64,000 nucleotides of DNA from assembly GCA_044226785.1 (NCBI GenBank), contig JBGAGK010000005.1, forward strand, positions 1 to 64,000, read 5' to 3'. The stretch is from TMP-86 sp039807285 (GTDB taxonomy: Bacteria > Pseudomonadota > Gammaproteobacteria > Steroidobacterales > Steroidobacteraceae). How positions within the stretch are numbered: position 1 is the first letter of the stretch; every line of letters begins with the position of its first letter. The translations under genes and the position numbers were made by a program. Under the pieces are notes generated by a model, which was given only the letters and a program-made list of their open reading frames with translations, was not told the origin of the DNA and did not search any database. Positions 55,911-63,667 of this stretch are shown one piece after another.

Positions 55911-56810
55911 ATGAGCAACTCCTTCGCCACCATAGGCCTGATCGGAAACGTCGCGGATGCCCGCGTCGCCGAATGCATGTTGAGCCTGGTCAGCCACCTT
56001 TCGCGACGGCAAGGGCGACTTCTGGTGGAACGTACCGTGGATCTGGCGTTTACCCCGGAGCAGGTCGTCCGCTGCGATCCGCCGGACCTCGCCCACGCCG
56101 CCGACCTCATCATCGCCATCGGCGGGGACGGAACCCTGCTGTACGCCTCCCGCCTGGTCGCGGGGTGCGACGTGCCCCTGCTGGGCGTGAATCGTGGCCG
56201 GCTCGGATTCCTCACGGATGTGGGCGCGCGCACCATGCTCGAAGACGTGGATACAGTGCTGGGCGGCCACTATGCAGAAGACCCGCGTTCCATGCTCGAC
56301 GCCCGGCTGGAGCGCCCGGGGGCCGAACCGCTGACCGCGATGGCATTGAACGATGTGGTGCTGCAGAAGCGTGAATCAGGCCGCATGCTGGACTTCCAGA
56401 CCTCGATCGACGGCATCCTGGTCAATTCGCACAATGCCGATGGGCTGGTGGTGGCTACGGCCACCGGCTCCACAGCCTATGCATTGTCCTGCGGGGGACC
56501 CATCGTGGAGCCTGCGCTGGATGTCTTCGTGCTGGCACCCGTGTGTCCGCATACCCTGAGCGACCGCCCCATCATCGTCAGCGACAGGAGCAGCGTCTCG
56601 CTCCGCCTCATGGATCGGCCCGGGGGACGCGCCCAGGTGACCTGCGACGGGGAAACGCTCGGAGACCTGGAACTGAAGGATGTCCTGTACGTGGAAAAAT
56701 CGAAATCCCGCATCACCCTGCTGCATCCGCCGGGATACGACTATTTCCGGGTACTGCGTTCGAAGCTGCACTGGGGCCGGGGCGGCTACGAAGCACGATC
56801 CACCGACTGA
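55911..56810 (+). CDS. nadK: NAD(+) kinase
   Basis: A 299-residue kinase producing NADP from NAD. IIAIGGDGTLLYASRLV is the GGDG active-site motif, VNRGRLGFLTDV and NDVVLQKRESGRM follow, and DGLVVATATGSTAYALSCGGP is the substrate loop. ATG 55911 is given by homology (MSNSFATIGLIGNV). It is divergent from hrcA, with 129 bp between, and 5 bp before recN. Confidence 0.95.
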   Translation: MSNSFATIGLIGNVADARVAECMLSLVSHLSRRQGRLLVERTVDLAFTPEQVVRCDPPDLAHAADLIIAIGGDGTLLYASRLVAGCDVPLLGVNRGRLGFLTDVGARTMLEDVDTVLGGHYAEDPRSMLDARLERPGAEPLTAMALNDVVLQKRESGRMLDFQTSIDGILVNSHNADGLVVATATGSTAYALSCGGPIVEPALDVFVLAPVCPHTLSDRPIIVSDRSSVSLRLMDRPGGRAQVTCDGETLGDLELKDVLYVEKSKSRITLLHPPGYDYFRVLRSKLHWGRGGYEARSTD

Positions 56811-56815
56811 CCGCC

Positions 56816-58531
56816 ATGCTCATCCACCTTCAGGTGCGCGACCTGGCCATCGTCGATCGCGTCGAACTGGAATTCAACCCGGGACTGACCGCCCTGACCG
56901 GTGAAACCGGCGCAGGCAAGTCGATCATCGTCGATGCCCTGCTGCTGGCCGCCGGCGGACGAGCCGGACCGGATGCCGTGCGGCAAGGAGCCGAACGCGC
57001 CGAGGTTTCCGCCTGCTTCAGTGTGCCGGGCGGGCCCGCGGCACAGTGGCTCGCGGACCAGAGCATCGATCATCAGGGTGAGATCATCCTGCGCCGGGTG
57101 ATCGGTGCCGATGGCCGGTCCCGCGCCTATCTGAACGGGCAGATGGTTCCGCTTCAGACACTGCGTGATTTCTCGGATCACGTGATGGAAATCCACGGGC
57201 AACAGGAATTCCAGCATCTGGTCAAACGCAGTGAGCAACGGAACCTGCTCGATGCCTTTGGCGTGGAACCGGCTCTGGGACAGGCCGTCACGGCATCCCA
57301 TGTGGCCCTTCGGAGCTGCCGCGAACGTTTCGATGCCCTGAAGTCTGCATCCGATGAACGCGAATCGCGCCTCGGGTACCTGGAATTCCAGATAGCCGAA
57401 CTCAGGAACGAGGCCGGCAGCATTGCCGACATCGGGGAGCTGTTCGCCGATCTCAAACGCTTTGCGAACCGCGGTCGGCTGGCTGCAGCGGCGCGTTGTG
57501 CGCTCGACCTCACGGATGCATCCGACAGTGGCAATGCACACGACCTGCTGGCCCGAGGCGCTGCCGCCATCCGCACGGCAGCCGAGTCCGACCCGCATCT
57601 GGCCGCTGCGGCGGAGCTGCTGCGGGAGGCACAGGTCTCGGCGCGCGAAGCCGCCGCCGAACTGTCCCGGTATCTGGATGCGCTGGACGCCGATCCGGCG
57701 CAGATCGAGGAACTCGAGCGACGTGCAGCTGCCCTCGAGGCGCTGGCGCGCAAGCACCGGGTGCCCGCGACCGGGCTGCCGGCCGTGCTCATCCAGTGCG
57801 AACAGGAACATGCAGCGCTCGCATCAGCCGATGCAACCCTGGCGGGGCTTGCGCAGGAACTTGCACGCCTGGAAACCACCTACACGGGAGCGGCTCTCGC
57901 GCTGAGCCTGGCGAGGAGCAAGGCCGCCCTTGACCTGGGAGCGCAAGTCAGCCGGTTGATGCAGGGACTGGGCATGGCCTCAGGACGATTCGAGGTCAAG
58001 ATTCACTCCGATCCGCAGAGTTATTCCCCGCATGGCATCGACGAGGTCGAATTCCTGGTCAGCCCCAACCCGGGCCAGCCCCTCAAGGCCCTCGCCCGGG
58101 TGGCATCGGGAGGAGAGCTTTCGCGCATCAGTCTGGCCATCCAGGTGGCCGCGGCGCAGCAGGGCTGTGCCGCCTGCATGGTATTCGACGAGGTGGACGC
58201 CGGAGTGGGAGGTGCGGTGGCCGAGATCATCGGACGCCGGTTGCGCGAGCTCGCAGAGCGCAGCCAGGTCCTTTGCGTAACACACCTGCCACAGGTGGCG
58301 GCGCAGGCCCACAACCAGTTCCGCGTGGTGAAGCTCTCTGCCGGTCAGAACACCCGCACGGCTGTCCATGCGCTGAAAGACTCCGAACGGGTCGAGGAGA
58401 TCGCGCGAATGCTGGGCGGTGTTTCCATCACCGACACTGCGCGCGAGCACGCACGCGAGATGTTGACATCGGTGGCGCCGCTCCCGGGTGCGGCATCTGC
58501 CCGCCGAACGCGGGGGCGGCGGTCTACTTGA
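56816..58531 (+). CDS. recN: DNA repair protein RecN
   Basis: A 571-residue SMC-like ATPase for double-strand break repair. LTALTGETGAGKSIIVDALLL is Walker A; coiled-coil sequence fills the middle (residues ~150-370); VASGGELSRISLAIQ is the signature motif and CMVFDEVDAGVGGAVAEIIG Walker B. It follows nadK directly and converges with fur, overlapping it by 8 bp. Confidence 0.95.
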   Translation: MLIHLQVRDLAIVDRVELEFNPGLTALTGETGAGKSIIVDALLLAAGGRAGPDAVRQGAERAEVSACFSVPGGPAAQWLADQSIDHQGEIILRRVIGADGRSRAYLNGQMVPLQTLRDFSDHVMEIHGQQEFQHLVKRSEQRNLLDAFGVEPALGQAVTASHVALRSCRERFDALKSASDERESRLGYLEFQIAELRNEAGSIADIGELFADLKRFANRGRLAAAARCALDLTDASDSGNAHDLLARGAAAIRTAAESDPHLAAAAELLREAQVSAREAAAELSRYLDALDADPAQIEELERRAAALEALARKHRVPATGLPAVLIQCEQEHAALASADATLAGLAQELARLETTYTGAALALSLARSKAALDLGAQVSRLMQGLGMASGRFEVKIHSDPQSYSPHGIDEVEFLVSPNPGQPLKALARVASGGELSRISLAIQVAAAQQGCAACMVFDEVDAGVGGAVAEIIGRRLRELAERSQVLCVTHLPQVAAQAHNQFRVVKLSAGQNTRTAVHALKDSERVEEIARMLGGVSITDTAREHAREMLTSVAPLPGAASARRTRGRRST

Positions 58532-58997
58532 CTGGCTTGCCGGGGTTGGGGCGATAGGGACAGGCCTGCTTCCGGCAATGACCGTAGAGGATCAGAGCGT
58601 GCTCGCTGATTTCGAATCCCAGACGATGGGCCACAGCCTGCTGACGCTCCTCGATGCCGCCGTCCACGAACTCCTCGACATGGCCGCAGTCCACACACAC
58701 GATATGATCGTGATGCTCCCCCTGGTTCAGCTCGAACACGGCCATGCCGCCTTCGAAATGGTGTCGGGTAACCAGCGCTGCGGCCTCGAACTGGGTCAAT
58801 ACCCGATAGACGGTGGCAAGACCGATGTCCTCGTTGGACTCGAGCAAGCGCTTGTAGATGTCCTCCGCACTCATGTGGCGGGCCGTGCCGTCAGCGAGGA
58901 TATCCAGGATTTTCAGGCGCGGATGCGTGACTTTCAGTCCTGCCTTGCGCAGATCCGTACTTTCGCTGGGGCTCGATTCTCGGGTTCGGTGCGGCAC
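58524..58997 (-). CDS. fur: ferric uptake regulator Fur
   Basis: A ~157-residue iron-responsive repressor. The winged helix (GLKVTHPRLKILDILAD and EDIGLATVYRVLTQFEAAALV) is followed by the metal/dimer domain HHDHIVCVDCGHVEEFVD and a C-terminal CRKQACPY zinc pair. No ATG precedes the conserved region; GTG 58997 is taken, adding ~17 residues over usual Fur, and a TTG at 59048 is the furthest alternative. It is divergent from bamE, with 73 bp between. Confidence 0.92.
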   Translation of the reverse strand: MPHRTRESSPSESTDLRKAGLKVTHPRLKILDILADGTARHMSAEDIYKRLLESNEDIGLATVYRVLTQFEAAALVTRHHFEGGMAVFELNQGEHHDHIVCVDCGHVEEFVDGGIEERQQAVAHRLGFEISEHALILYGHCRKQACPYRPNPGKPVK

Positions 58998-59070
58998 TGG
59001 TCGGGATCCGGTAGCATGGCGGGGTCGTGCCCAGCCATTATCATTCAATCACCATGATTCCACCACTGCC

Positions 59071-59445
59071 ATGATCCGCTTCCGACGCACCCTGGCTCCC
59101 CTGCTCGCCTTCTGCCTTCTGGGCAGTGCCTGTGTCTATCGCATCAACATCCGGCAGGGCAATTTCCTGGACCAGGCCGCCGTGGAACAGGTCAAGCCCG
59201 GCATGACTCGCAGCCAGGTGCGCTACCTGCTGGGAACGCCCATGGTGGCCGACACTTTCGACAAGGAGCGTTGGGACTATATCTATTACCTGAAGAAGGG
59301 ACGGACCCGAAAGGTCGACTCGCGGCGGGTAACCGTGTTTTTCGACGGCGACAAGGTCGCCAGGATCGAAAAGCCATCGGCCGCCGTGGCGGCCGCCCAG
59401 GATGCTTCGGCTGCCACGATCAAGCCCGAACGGGGCATCTTCTAG
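59071..59445 (+). CDS. bamE: outer membrane assembly lipoprotein BamE
   Basis: A 124-residue lipoprotein of the BAM complex. The signal LAPLLAFCLLGSAC has a lipobox with Cys19; VEQVKPGMTRSQVRYLLGTPMV and WDYIYYLKKGR are the SmpA/OmlA domain marks. ATG 59071 is taken. It ends 4 bp into the convergent rnfH gene. Confidence 0.94.
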   Translation: MIRFRRTLAPLLAFCLLGSACVYRINIRQGNFLDQAAVEQVKPGMTRSQVRYLLGTPMVADTFDKERWDYIYYLKKGRTRKVDSRRVTVFFDGDKVARIEKPSAAVAAAQDASAATIKPERGIF

Positions 59446-59711
59446 CCGCGCAGGCGCAACCGCCTGACACGCTCGCGGCGCGCCAGCTTCGGATCGCTGG
59501 GCAGCTCGTCATACAGTTCGACCCGGTCACCCGCCTGCAGGATCCGGTTCTGCCTGACCGGTTCACCGAATATCCCTACACCGGCGCGAACCGGGGCCAA
59601 AATGCCCGTCAACGCATCACTCACGGTGGCGCCAGTGGGGAGCCGGCACTTTTCCACCCTCACCTTCGGGCCCTCCATCCAGGCCACCTCGACTTCGATC
59701 TCAGGCTCCAT
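59442..59711 (-). CDS. rnfH: RnfH family protein (RatB)
   Basis: An 89-residue ubiquitin-like beta-grasp protein; IEVEVAWMEGPKVRVEKCRLPTGATVSDAL and VGIFGEPVRQNRILQAGDRVELYDEL match the RnfH family, usually encoded with ratA beside smpB. Its function is not firmly known. ATG 59711 overlaps ratA by 11 bp. Confidence 0.9.
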   Translation of the reverse strand: MEPEIEVEVAWMEGPKVRVEKCRLPTGATVSDALTGILAPVRAGVGIFGEPVRQNRILQAGDRVELYDELPSDPKLARRERVRRLRLRG

Positions 59712-60144
59712 ACACGGCCCGGGCCCGCGCCACGAATGCCGTGACCAGCGATGTGCAGATCGATTCGAACGCCGCATCCAGTGCCAGGCCCATGAGGCGA
59801 TTGCTGAATTCGAAATCCACGTGAAAGCCGATCCTGGAACCTGCGGAGGCGATGGGCAGGAAACGCCATTGCCCCTGAAGCACCCGAAAGGGCCCGTCCT
59901 CCAGCGTCATGGTGATGGAGGAATCCGGCACAAGGAGATTGCGGGTGGTGAATCGGGATTTCAGGATACTGCGGGCAATGTCCACCGTGGCGATGACCTC
60001 GTTCTCGCCCACCGCCTGCACGGTGGCTCCCGTGCACCAGGGGAGAAACTCCGGATAGCTGGCCACATCACCCACCAGCGCAAACATCTGCGCCGGCGTG
60101 TACTTCACCAGCGCACTGCGGTCCACGCTTTTCACGGCATGCAT
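59701..60144 (-). CDS. ratA: RatA/Coq10-type START-domain protein
   Basis: A 147-residue START/polyketide-cyclase fold: VDRSALVKYTPAQMFALVGDVASYPEFLPWCTGATV is the family opening, with the FEFSNRLMGLALDAAFE C-terminal helix. Homologues are called ribosome-association toxin RatA or a ubiquinone-binding Coq10-like protein; the biological role is unsettled. ATG 60144 is chosen; ATG 60153 would add three residues. Divergent from smpB. Confidence 0.9.
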   Translation of the reverse strand: MHAVKSVDRSALVKYTPAQMFALVGDVASYPEFLPWCTGATVQAVGENEVIATVDIARSILKSRFTTRNLLVPDSSITMTLEDGPFRVLQGQWRFLPIASAGSRIGFHVDFEFSNRLMGLALDAAFESICTSLVTAFVARARAVYGA

Positions 60145-60211
60145 GGTAGGCAATGCCCGCGGCGCTCACAATATCGGCCATTGTCGGCGACGGGCCGTTA
60201 GAATCGCCCGC

Positions 60212-60682
60212 ATGGCCAAAGCGCCCGAAAAAGTCCCGCCCATCGCCGTCAATCGAAAGGCGCGCTTCGATTACTTCATCGAAGAGCGCCTCGAAGCCGG
60301 ACTCTCACTCATGGGTTGGGAGGTCAAGAGCCTGCGCGCCGGCAAGGCCCAGATCACGGAAGGGTATATTTTCCTCAAGAATGGCGAAGCCTTCCTGTTT
60401 GGCGCTCATCTCAGTCCGCTGATTTCGGCCTCCACGCATGTGGAAACCGACCCAACGCGCACCCGCAAGCTCCTGCTGACCCGCCGCCAGCTCGATCATC
60501 TGGTGGGGGCGGTGGAGCGCCGCGGCTACACCCTGGTACCGCTGGAGCTGTACTGGAAGGACGGGCGGGCCAAGCTTTCGCTGGGCCTGGCCAAGGGCAA
60601 GAAGCAGCACGACAAACGTGCCACCGAGAAAGACCGGGACTGGCAGCGCAACCGCAACCGGATCATGAAATCAACCCGGTAG
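60212..60682 (+). CDS. smpB: SsrA-binding protein SmpB
   Basis: A 156-residue OB-fold protein that loads tmRNA onto stalled ribosomes. NRKARFDYFIEERLEAGLSL and GWEVKSLRAGKAQITEGYIF are core motifs; the C-terminal tail DKRATEKDRDWQRNRNRIMKS is the basic helix that enters the mRNA channel. It is complete. The tmRNA gene lies directly downstream but is separated from it by an insertion element. Confidence 0.97.
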   Translation: MAKAPEKVPPIAVNRKARFDYFIEERLEAGLSLMGWEVKSLRAGKAQITEGYIFLKNGEAFLFGAHLSPLISASTHVETDPTRTRKLLLTRRQLDHLVGAVERRGYTLVPLELYWKDGRAKLSLGLAKGKKQHDKRATEKDRDWQRNRNRIMKSTR

Positions 60683-60690
60683 TAAACCAC

Positions 60691-61250
60691 CGAGCCGCCT
60701 GAAGGCGGCGGCTTTGGTCGTCGGCTGGAAGCCGACTAAAGGCCGAGCCGAACCATGCAGGCTCACTCCGATACGCGAAAATCCTCATCGCCGTTCTCCA
60801 CCGCCTCACCCTGTAATTCAATGTATTGCTTTATGACCTCATCGGTTACATTACCCGTCGTACAGGCAAAGTACCCTCTCGCCCATAGATGCCGCCCCCA
60901 AAATTCGCGTTGCAGGCGGTGATATTCCCGTACCAAGTGATGACTGCTTTTACCCTTCACTGCCTGCATGATCCGGCTCGGCGACACCTGGGGCGGCATG
61001 CTCAACATCAGGTGCACGTGATCCGGCCGAACATGCCCTTTGACGATCTGCACATCGTGACTCGCACAGATCTCCCGTATCAGCTCCCTCACCCGCAGCG
61101 CTACTTCCCCGCGCAAGACCGGCTTGCGGTACTTCGTGATAAACACAAAGTGATAGTGCAACTCATACGCCGTGTGGGGCCCTTTGCGGTAGCGCGTCAT
61201 TCCTCATCGTACCGCAAGCCTGCTAAAGCCTTCGCCTGGAAGGCGAGGGA
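60691..61250 (-). mobile_element. IS200/IS605-type insertion sequence
   Basis: The tnpA gene is flanked by end hairpins. Behind its 3' end are two stems, 60694-60700/60703-60709 (GCCGCCT/AGGCGGC) and 60720-60726/60730-60736 (GTCGGCT/AGCCGAC with loop GGA). Before its 5' end is 61230-61237/61241-61248 (CTTCGCCT/AGGCGAGG, loop GGA). No inverted terminal repeats or target duplication are seen, as expected for single-strand HUH transposition. Exact ends are not fixed. No tnpB is present. Confidence 0.75.
60763..61200 (-). CDS. tnpA: IS200/IS605-family transposase (Y1-HUH)
   Basis: A 145-residue single-domain HUH transposase. GHVRPDHVHLMLSMP contains the His-x-His metal motif, and the catalytic Tyr is in VIKQYIELQ. 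HYHFVFITKYRKPVL is the family's first strand. It cuts single-stranded DNA at the hairpin-marked ends. The frame is intact, so the element may be active. RAYT-type domesticated relatives are possible but the paired end hairpins favour a mobile element. Confidence 0.93.
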   Translation of the reverse strand: MTRYRKGPHTAYELHYHFVFITKYRKPVLRGEVALRVRELIREICASHDVQIVKGHVRPDHVHLMLSMPPQVSPSRIMQAVKGKSSHHLVREYHRLQREFWGRHLWARGYFACTTGNVTDEVIKQYIELQGEAVENGDEDFRVSE

Positions 61251-61262
61251 TTTCACCCATCC

Positions 61263-61588
61263 CCGAGTGAGACATTCGTACCGAGGTGCAGGTTCCTCGT
61301 TAAACCATTTGCAAACTCATAGTTGCCAACGAAGACAACTACGCTCTAGCCGCCTAATCGCGGCTGAACCCTGACCGGCTCGTGCTGGTGCGAACGAATC
61401 AGGGGTAGCGCTCATCAGCTAGTGAGGCACACGGGTCCGGGGTGTGACTTGCGAATCGCCACCGGGCTGGCTGCGCGCTTTCCCTGCCCGTCGGGTAGCG
61501 CGCGGCGAGAACAATAGACACGGCTACGTACGTAGGTCCTGGAATGTAGGGCTTGTGGACGCGGGTTCGATTCCCGCCGGCTCCACCA
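61263..61588 (+). ncRNA. ssrA: tmRNA (ssrA), 5' end apparently missing
   Basis: The tag frame GCC-AAC-GAA-GAC-AAC-TAC-GCT-CTA-GCC-GCC-TAA (61325-61357) encodes ANEDNYALAA, preceded by TTGCAAACTCATAGTT as in other tmRNAs. The 3' end has a T-arm GCGGG-TTCGATT-CCCGC, acceptor strand CGGCTCC and ACCA (61585-61588). Upstream, CCGAGG/CCTCG and the P2 strand ACATTCGTAC (61272-61281), pairing with GTAC and GAATGT (61528-61547), are present. The 5' acceptor strand (GGRGCCG) and the GGNTTCGACG D-region, due near 61234-61260, are absent; the IS200 end lies there. Without them charging with alanine is unlikely. Confidence 0.85.
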
Positions 61589-61596
61589 ATAACGAA

Positions 61597-61625
61597 ACCT
61601 CAACCGTTCTCGGTTGGGGTTTTTT
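61597..61625 (+). terminator. Rho-independent terminator after tmRNA
   Basis: ACCTCAACCG (61597-61606) and CGGTTGGGGT (61611-61620) form a 10-bp stem with one G:T pair and a TTCT loop, followed by a run of T. It ends the tmRNA transcript. Confidence 0.9.
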
Positions 61626-61957
61626 CTTGGCGCCGGTTCCCGCGTGTTGTTGGGGGTTCCTGCGAACGCCTGCGGATTTCGCCAGCCGTCCGAAGTGGCC
61701 GTTCCGGGCCTCATTTCACTCTCTCCTGGCCATTCCTCGCTCCGACCTCGCTCCCCGAAACTGGCCCGAAGACCGCAAAGACCACCAGCCACGCCCATAC
61801 AGATCAAAGAGTTAGGCGTGGACGAATCAAGCGGTTGGGTTGCGGCATCGGGTAGTGAAGGAAACCCTGTGGTTGCGTTTTGTCGGTAGTTGTCGAGCTC
61901 TGCCGACACTTTGCAACACGTGGAGGATGCTCTCGGATGGTCAACGGCAGAGATCAT
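61626..61957. other. no recognisable gene
   Basis: The stretch between the tmRNA terminator and the toxin-antitoxin promoter has short open frames in several frames but none with a family signature, codon bias or start context. It is the first sequence of the accessory region beyond ssrA and may be integration debris. Confidence 0.5.
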
Positions 61958-61987
61958 TTGTCAGGATACTGTCCGGACAACTACAAT
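61958..61987 (+). promoter_or_regulatory. promoter and operator of the toxin-antitoxin pair
   Basis: TTGTCA (61958-61963) and TACAAT (61982-61987) are 18 bp apart. Between them lies the perfect palindrome TGTCCGGACA (61970-61979), placed to block polymerase; a GTCCGG half-site recurs at 62005. This fits autorepression by the antitoxin. Confidence 0.6.
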
Positions 61988-62019
61988 AAGGACATTCAAG
62001 ATCAGTCCGGAGGGGCACC

Positions 62020-62298
62020 ATGAGCACCCTGAATCTTTCCAAGACCGAGCGCATTGACGTTCGTGCAAGCACGCCGGTCAAGCAACTGCTGCAGGAGGCT
62101 GCGCGCGCCTGCCACAAGAACGTGAGCGAGTTCCTGCTCGACGCAGGCGTGACGGCAGCCGCGCAGACGCTGGCGGACCGTCGCCAGTTCGTTCTGGATG
62201 AGACGCAGTGGCAGGCGTTCCAGGAAGCGCTGGACCGCCCGGTGCAAAGCAAGCCGCGTCTGAAGAAGTTGCTGCGTGAACCTGGGGTGCTGGGTTGA
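62020..62298 (+). CDS. DUF1778 antitoxin (TacA-like, ribbon-helix-helix)
   Basis: A 92-residue protein with an N-terminal RHH segment (ERIDVRASTPVKQLLQEAARACHKNVSEFLLDAG) and a C-terminal tail (WQAFQEALDRPVQSKPRLKKLL) that masks the toxin. It is followed by a GNAT toxin in the usual order. GGAGGGG lies six bases before ATG 62020. It probably binds the palindrome in its own promoter. Confidence 0.9.
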   Translation: MSTLNLSKTERIDVRASTPVKQLLQEAARACHKNVSEFLLDAGVTAAAQTLADRRQFVLDETQWQAFQEALDRPVQSKPRLKKLLREPGVLG

Positions 62299-62798
62299 GC
62301 AATGACTACTCACCCGTTCGCAAGCTCGCTGCAACGGATCAGGTCGATGCGTTCGACTGCGGCCAGGCCGCGCTGAACCAGTTCCTGCAGCGCTACGCGC
62401 TCGTCAACCAGAAGGCTAACAGCGCGCAAACCTACGTCTGCTGCCAGGGTGACGTGGTGCTTGGCTTCTACAGCCTCGCCGTCGGCAGTGTCGATCCGCA
62501 GGCCGCGCCGTCAAGAGTGATGAAGGGGCTGGCGCGTCACCCGGTACCGGTCATGATCCTGACCCGACTCGCGGTGGACAAGGAGCATCAGCGCAAGGGA
62601 CTGGGCCAGACATTGCTCAAGGATGCGCTGCTGCGCACTGCTCAAGCCGCCGACATCGCCGGCATTCGCTGCCTGCTGGTCCATGCCAAGGACGATGCGG
62701 CGCGCCAGTGGTACGAGTCGTGGGCATTCGAGCCCAGCCCGACCGATCCGTACCATCTGTTCCTGATGCTCAAGGATCTCAAGGGCATGTTGAGCTAA
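62295..62798 (+). CDS. GNAT-family acetyltransferase toxin (TacT-like)
   Basis: A 167-residue N-acetyltransferase. LAVDKEHQRKGLGQTLLKDAL is the acetyl-CoA pyrophosphate loop and DDAARQWYESWAFEPSP carries the Tyr that is catalytic in TacT. Toxins of this type acetylate aminoacyl-tRNA and stop translation. The start appears to be TTG 62295, overlapping the antitoxin stop (TTGA). Confidence 0.88.
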   Translation: MSNDYSPVRKLAATDQVDAFDCGQAALNQFLQRYALVNQKANSAQTYVCCQGDVVLGFYSLAVGSVDPQAAPSRVMKGLARHPVPVMILTRLAVDKEHQRKGLGQTLLKDALLRTAQAADIAGIRCLLVHAKDDAARQWYESWAFEPSPTDPYHLFLMLKDLKGMLS

Positions 62799-62929
62799 GG
62801 GGCGTCTTCGCCTCAGAGACCGACTCTCTCGCGCTGCTCATCCGTAAGCGCTCCACCGGGTACTGGATAGTGGCGGATTGCCGCGGCTGATATACGGGAT
62901 GCAGTTTTCATTGCGAAGGAGACTGCATC

Positions 62930-63322
62930 ATGGCAAGCGAAGAGATAGCGACCGGCGTGGAGGTCGGTGGTAGCAAGCGGGGATTGCGCCGATTTTTCCA
63001 CCCCGAGGATCGTGCGGGTCTATTGGCGCAGTTTGATCGCAGCGGGCAAAGCGTGCGCGAGTTCTGCCGTGAGCACGCGGTGGGCCAAAGTTCTCTGACG
63101 GCCTGGCGGCGTCGACGGCGCGAGCAGGGCAGATCAGCAAGGGCCGCTTCTGTGGTGAAGGTGGGCGTGTCGAAGATCGCGGTGGGAACCGCGCAGATTG
63201 TTTCTGCGTCCTCTCGGGTGACGATCCGCACAGGAAGCGGATGGGAGATCGAGGCGGCGGTGGGGACTGAAGTTCAGTGGCTGTTGCAATTGACGCAGGC
63301 GCTTGCCGCATGTTCGGCATAA
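62930..63322 (+). CDS. IS66-family accessory protein TnpA
   Basis: A 130-residue basic protein with a helix-turn-helix region, AQFDRSGQSVREFCREHAVGQSSLTAWRRRRRE, as in the first frame of IS66 elements (TnpA, DNA binding). The C-terminal VTIRTGSGWEIEAAVG also fits. AAGGAGA precedes its ATG. It overlaps the tnpB remnant by 13 bp. Confidence 0.85.
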   Translation: MASEEIATGVEVGGSKRGLRRFFHPEDRAGLLAQFDRSGQSVREFCREHAVGQSSLTAWRRRRREQGRSARAASVVKVGVSKIAVGTAQIVSASSRVTIRTGSGWEIEAAVGTEVQWLLQLTQALAACSA

Positions 63323-63405
63323 ATGCGGACACGGCGGTGTTCGTGCGCCCTGGGGTGACCGATCTGCGCTTGAACTTCGAGGGGCTGCGGGCGCTGGTCA
63401 TCACG
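63310..63405 (+). pseudogene. IS66 TnpB remnant
   Basis: The frame starts MFGINADTAVFVRPGVTDLRL and continues NFEGLRALV, which is the N-terminus of IS66 TnpB. Recognisable homology stops near residue 32; TnpB is normally ~115 residues. The rest of the frame is unrelated. Confidence 0.7.
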
Positions 63406-63667
63406 GAATCGAAGCGCTGCGGGCTGCTGCGAACCGGTGCGAACTCGATCGAAAAGCCTTCCGCTACGGCCATCGGCCGTGGACGATCAAGCAGGTTTTT
63501 CGCACTGATTGGTGGCCGGAATGGCTGCTCAACCTCGTCTGCTTTCCGGAGGCCAGTTCAATTCCCGAAGCGGGGATCGAACCCGCGTCCGTTGCCACAA
63601 CCAATAACACACCCATTTACACCCGTTCCTGGGCAAGGCGATCCGCCATGCGGCGAATGGTGATCAC
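63406..63667. other. no recognisable complete gene; possible transposase debris
   Basis: Downstream of the truncated TnpB no complete gene is seen. A short + frame (around 63458-63545) reads RPWTIKQVFRTDWWPEWLL, which has a protein-like look but no secure family. It also contains the tmRNA-arm copy at 63570. Confidence 0.4.
63570..63590 (-). repeat. inverted copy of the tmRNA T-arm
   Basis: The minus strand here matches tmRNA positions 61557-61577 at 20 of 21 bases (GGACGCGGGTTCGAT-[C/T]-CCCGC). The copies are about 2 kb apart and in opposite orientation. It resembles an attachment-site remnant. Confidence 0.65.

Larger units (their letters stand above)
62844..63405 (+). mobile_element. IS66-family element, truncated at right end
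   Basis: GTAAGCGCTCCACCGGGTACTGG at 62844 fits the left terminal repeat of IS66 elements, 86 bp before the tnpA frame. TnpA is complete, TnpB is cut after ~30 residues, and the large TnpC transposase is absent. The element cannot move by itself. Confidence 0.7.

Noticed and set aside
58998..59070. Fur box between fur and bamE
   Set aside because: ATTATCA followed by TCAATCA is suggestive, but the halves are direct rather than inverted and the match to the 19-bp consensus is poor.
60694..60715. intrinsic terminator of smpB (GCCGCCT hairpin plus TTT)
   Set aside because: Possible, but the stem matches the paired end structures of the IS element and the T-run is only three bases.
61263..61588. 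permuted two-piece tmRNA as explanation of the missing 5' end
   Set aside because: In permuted genes the acceptor 3' piece precedes the tag piece; here the tag lies upstream of the 3' end in standard order.
61415..61957. 180-residue minus-strand open frame over the tmRNA
   Set aside because: It reads SRRESNPRP across the T-arm, a well-known artefact of antisense translation of tRNA-like 3' ends.
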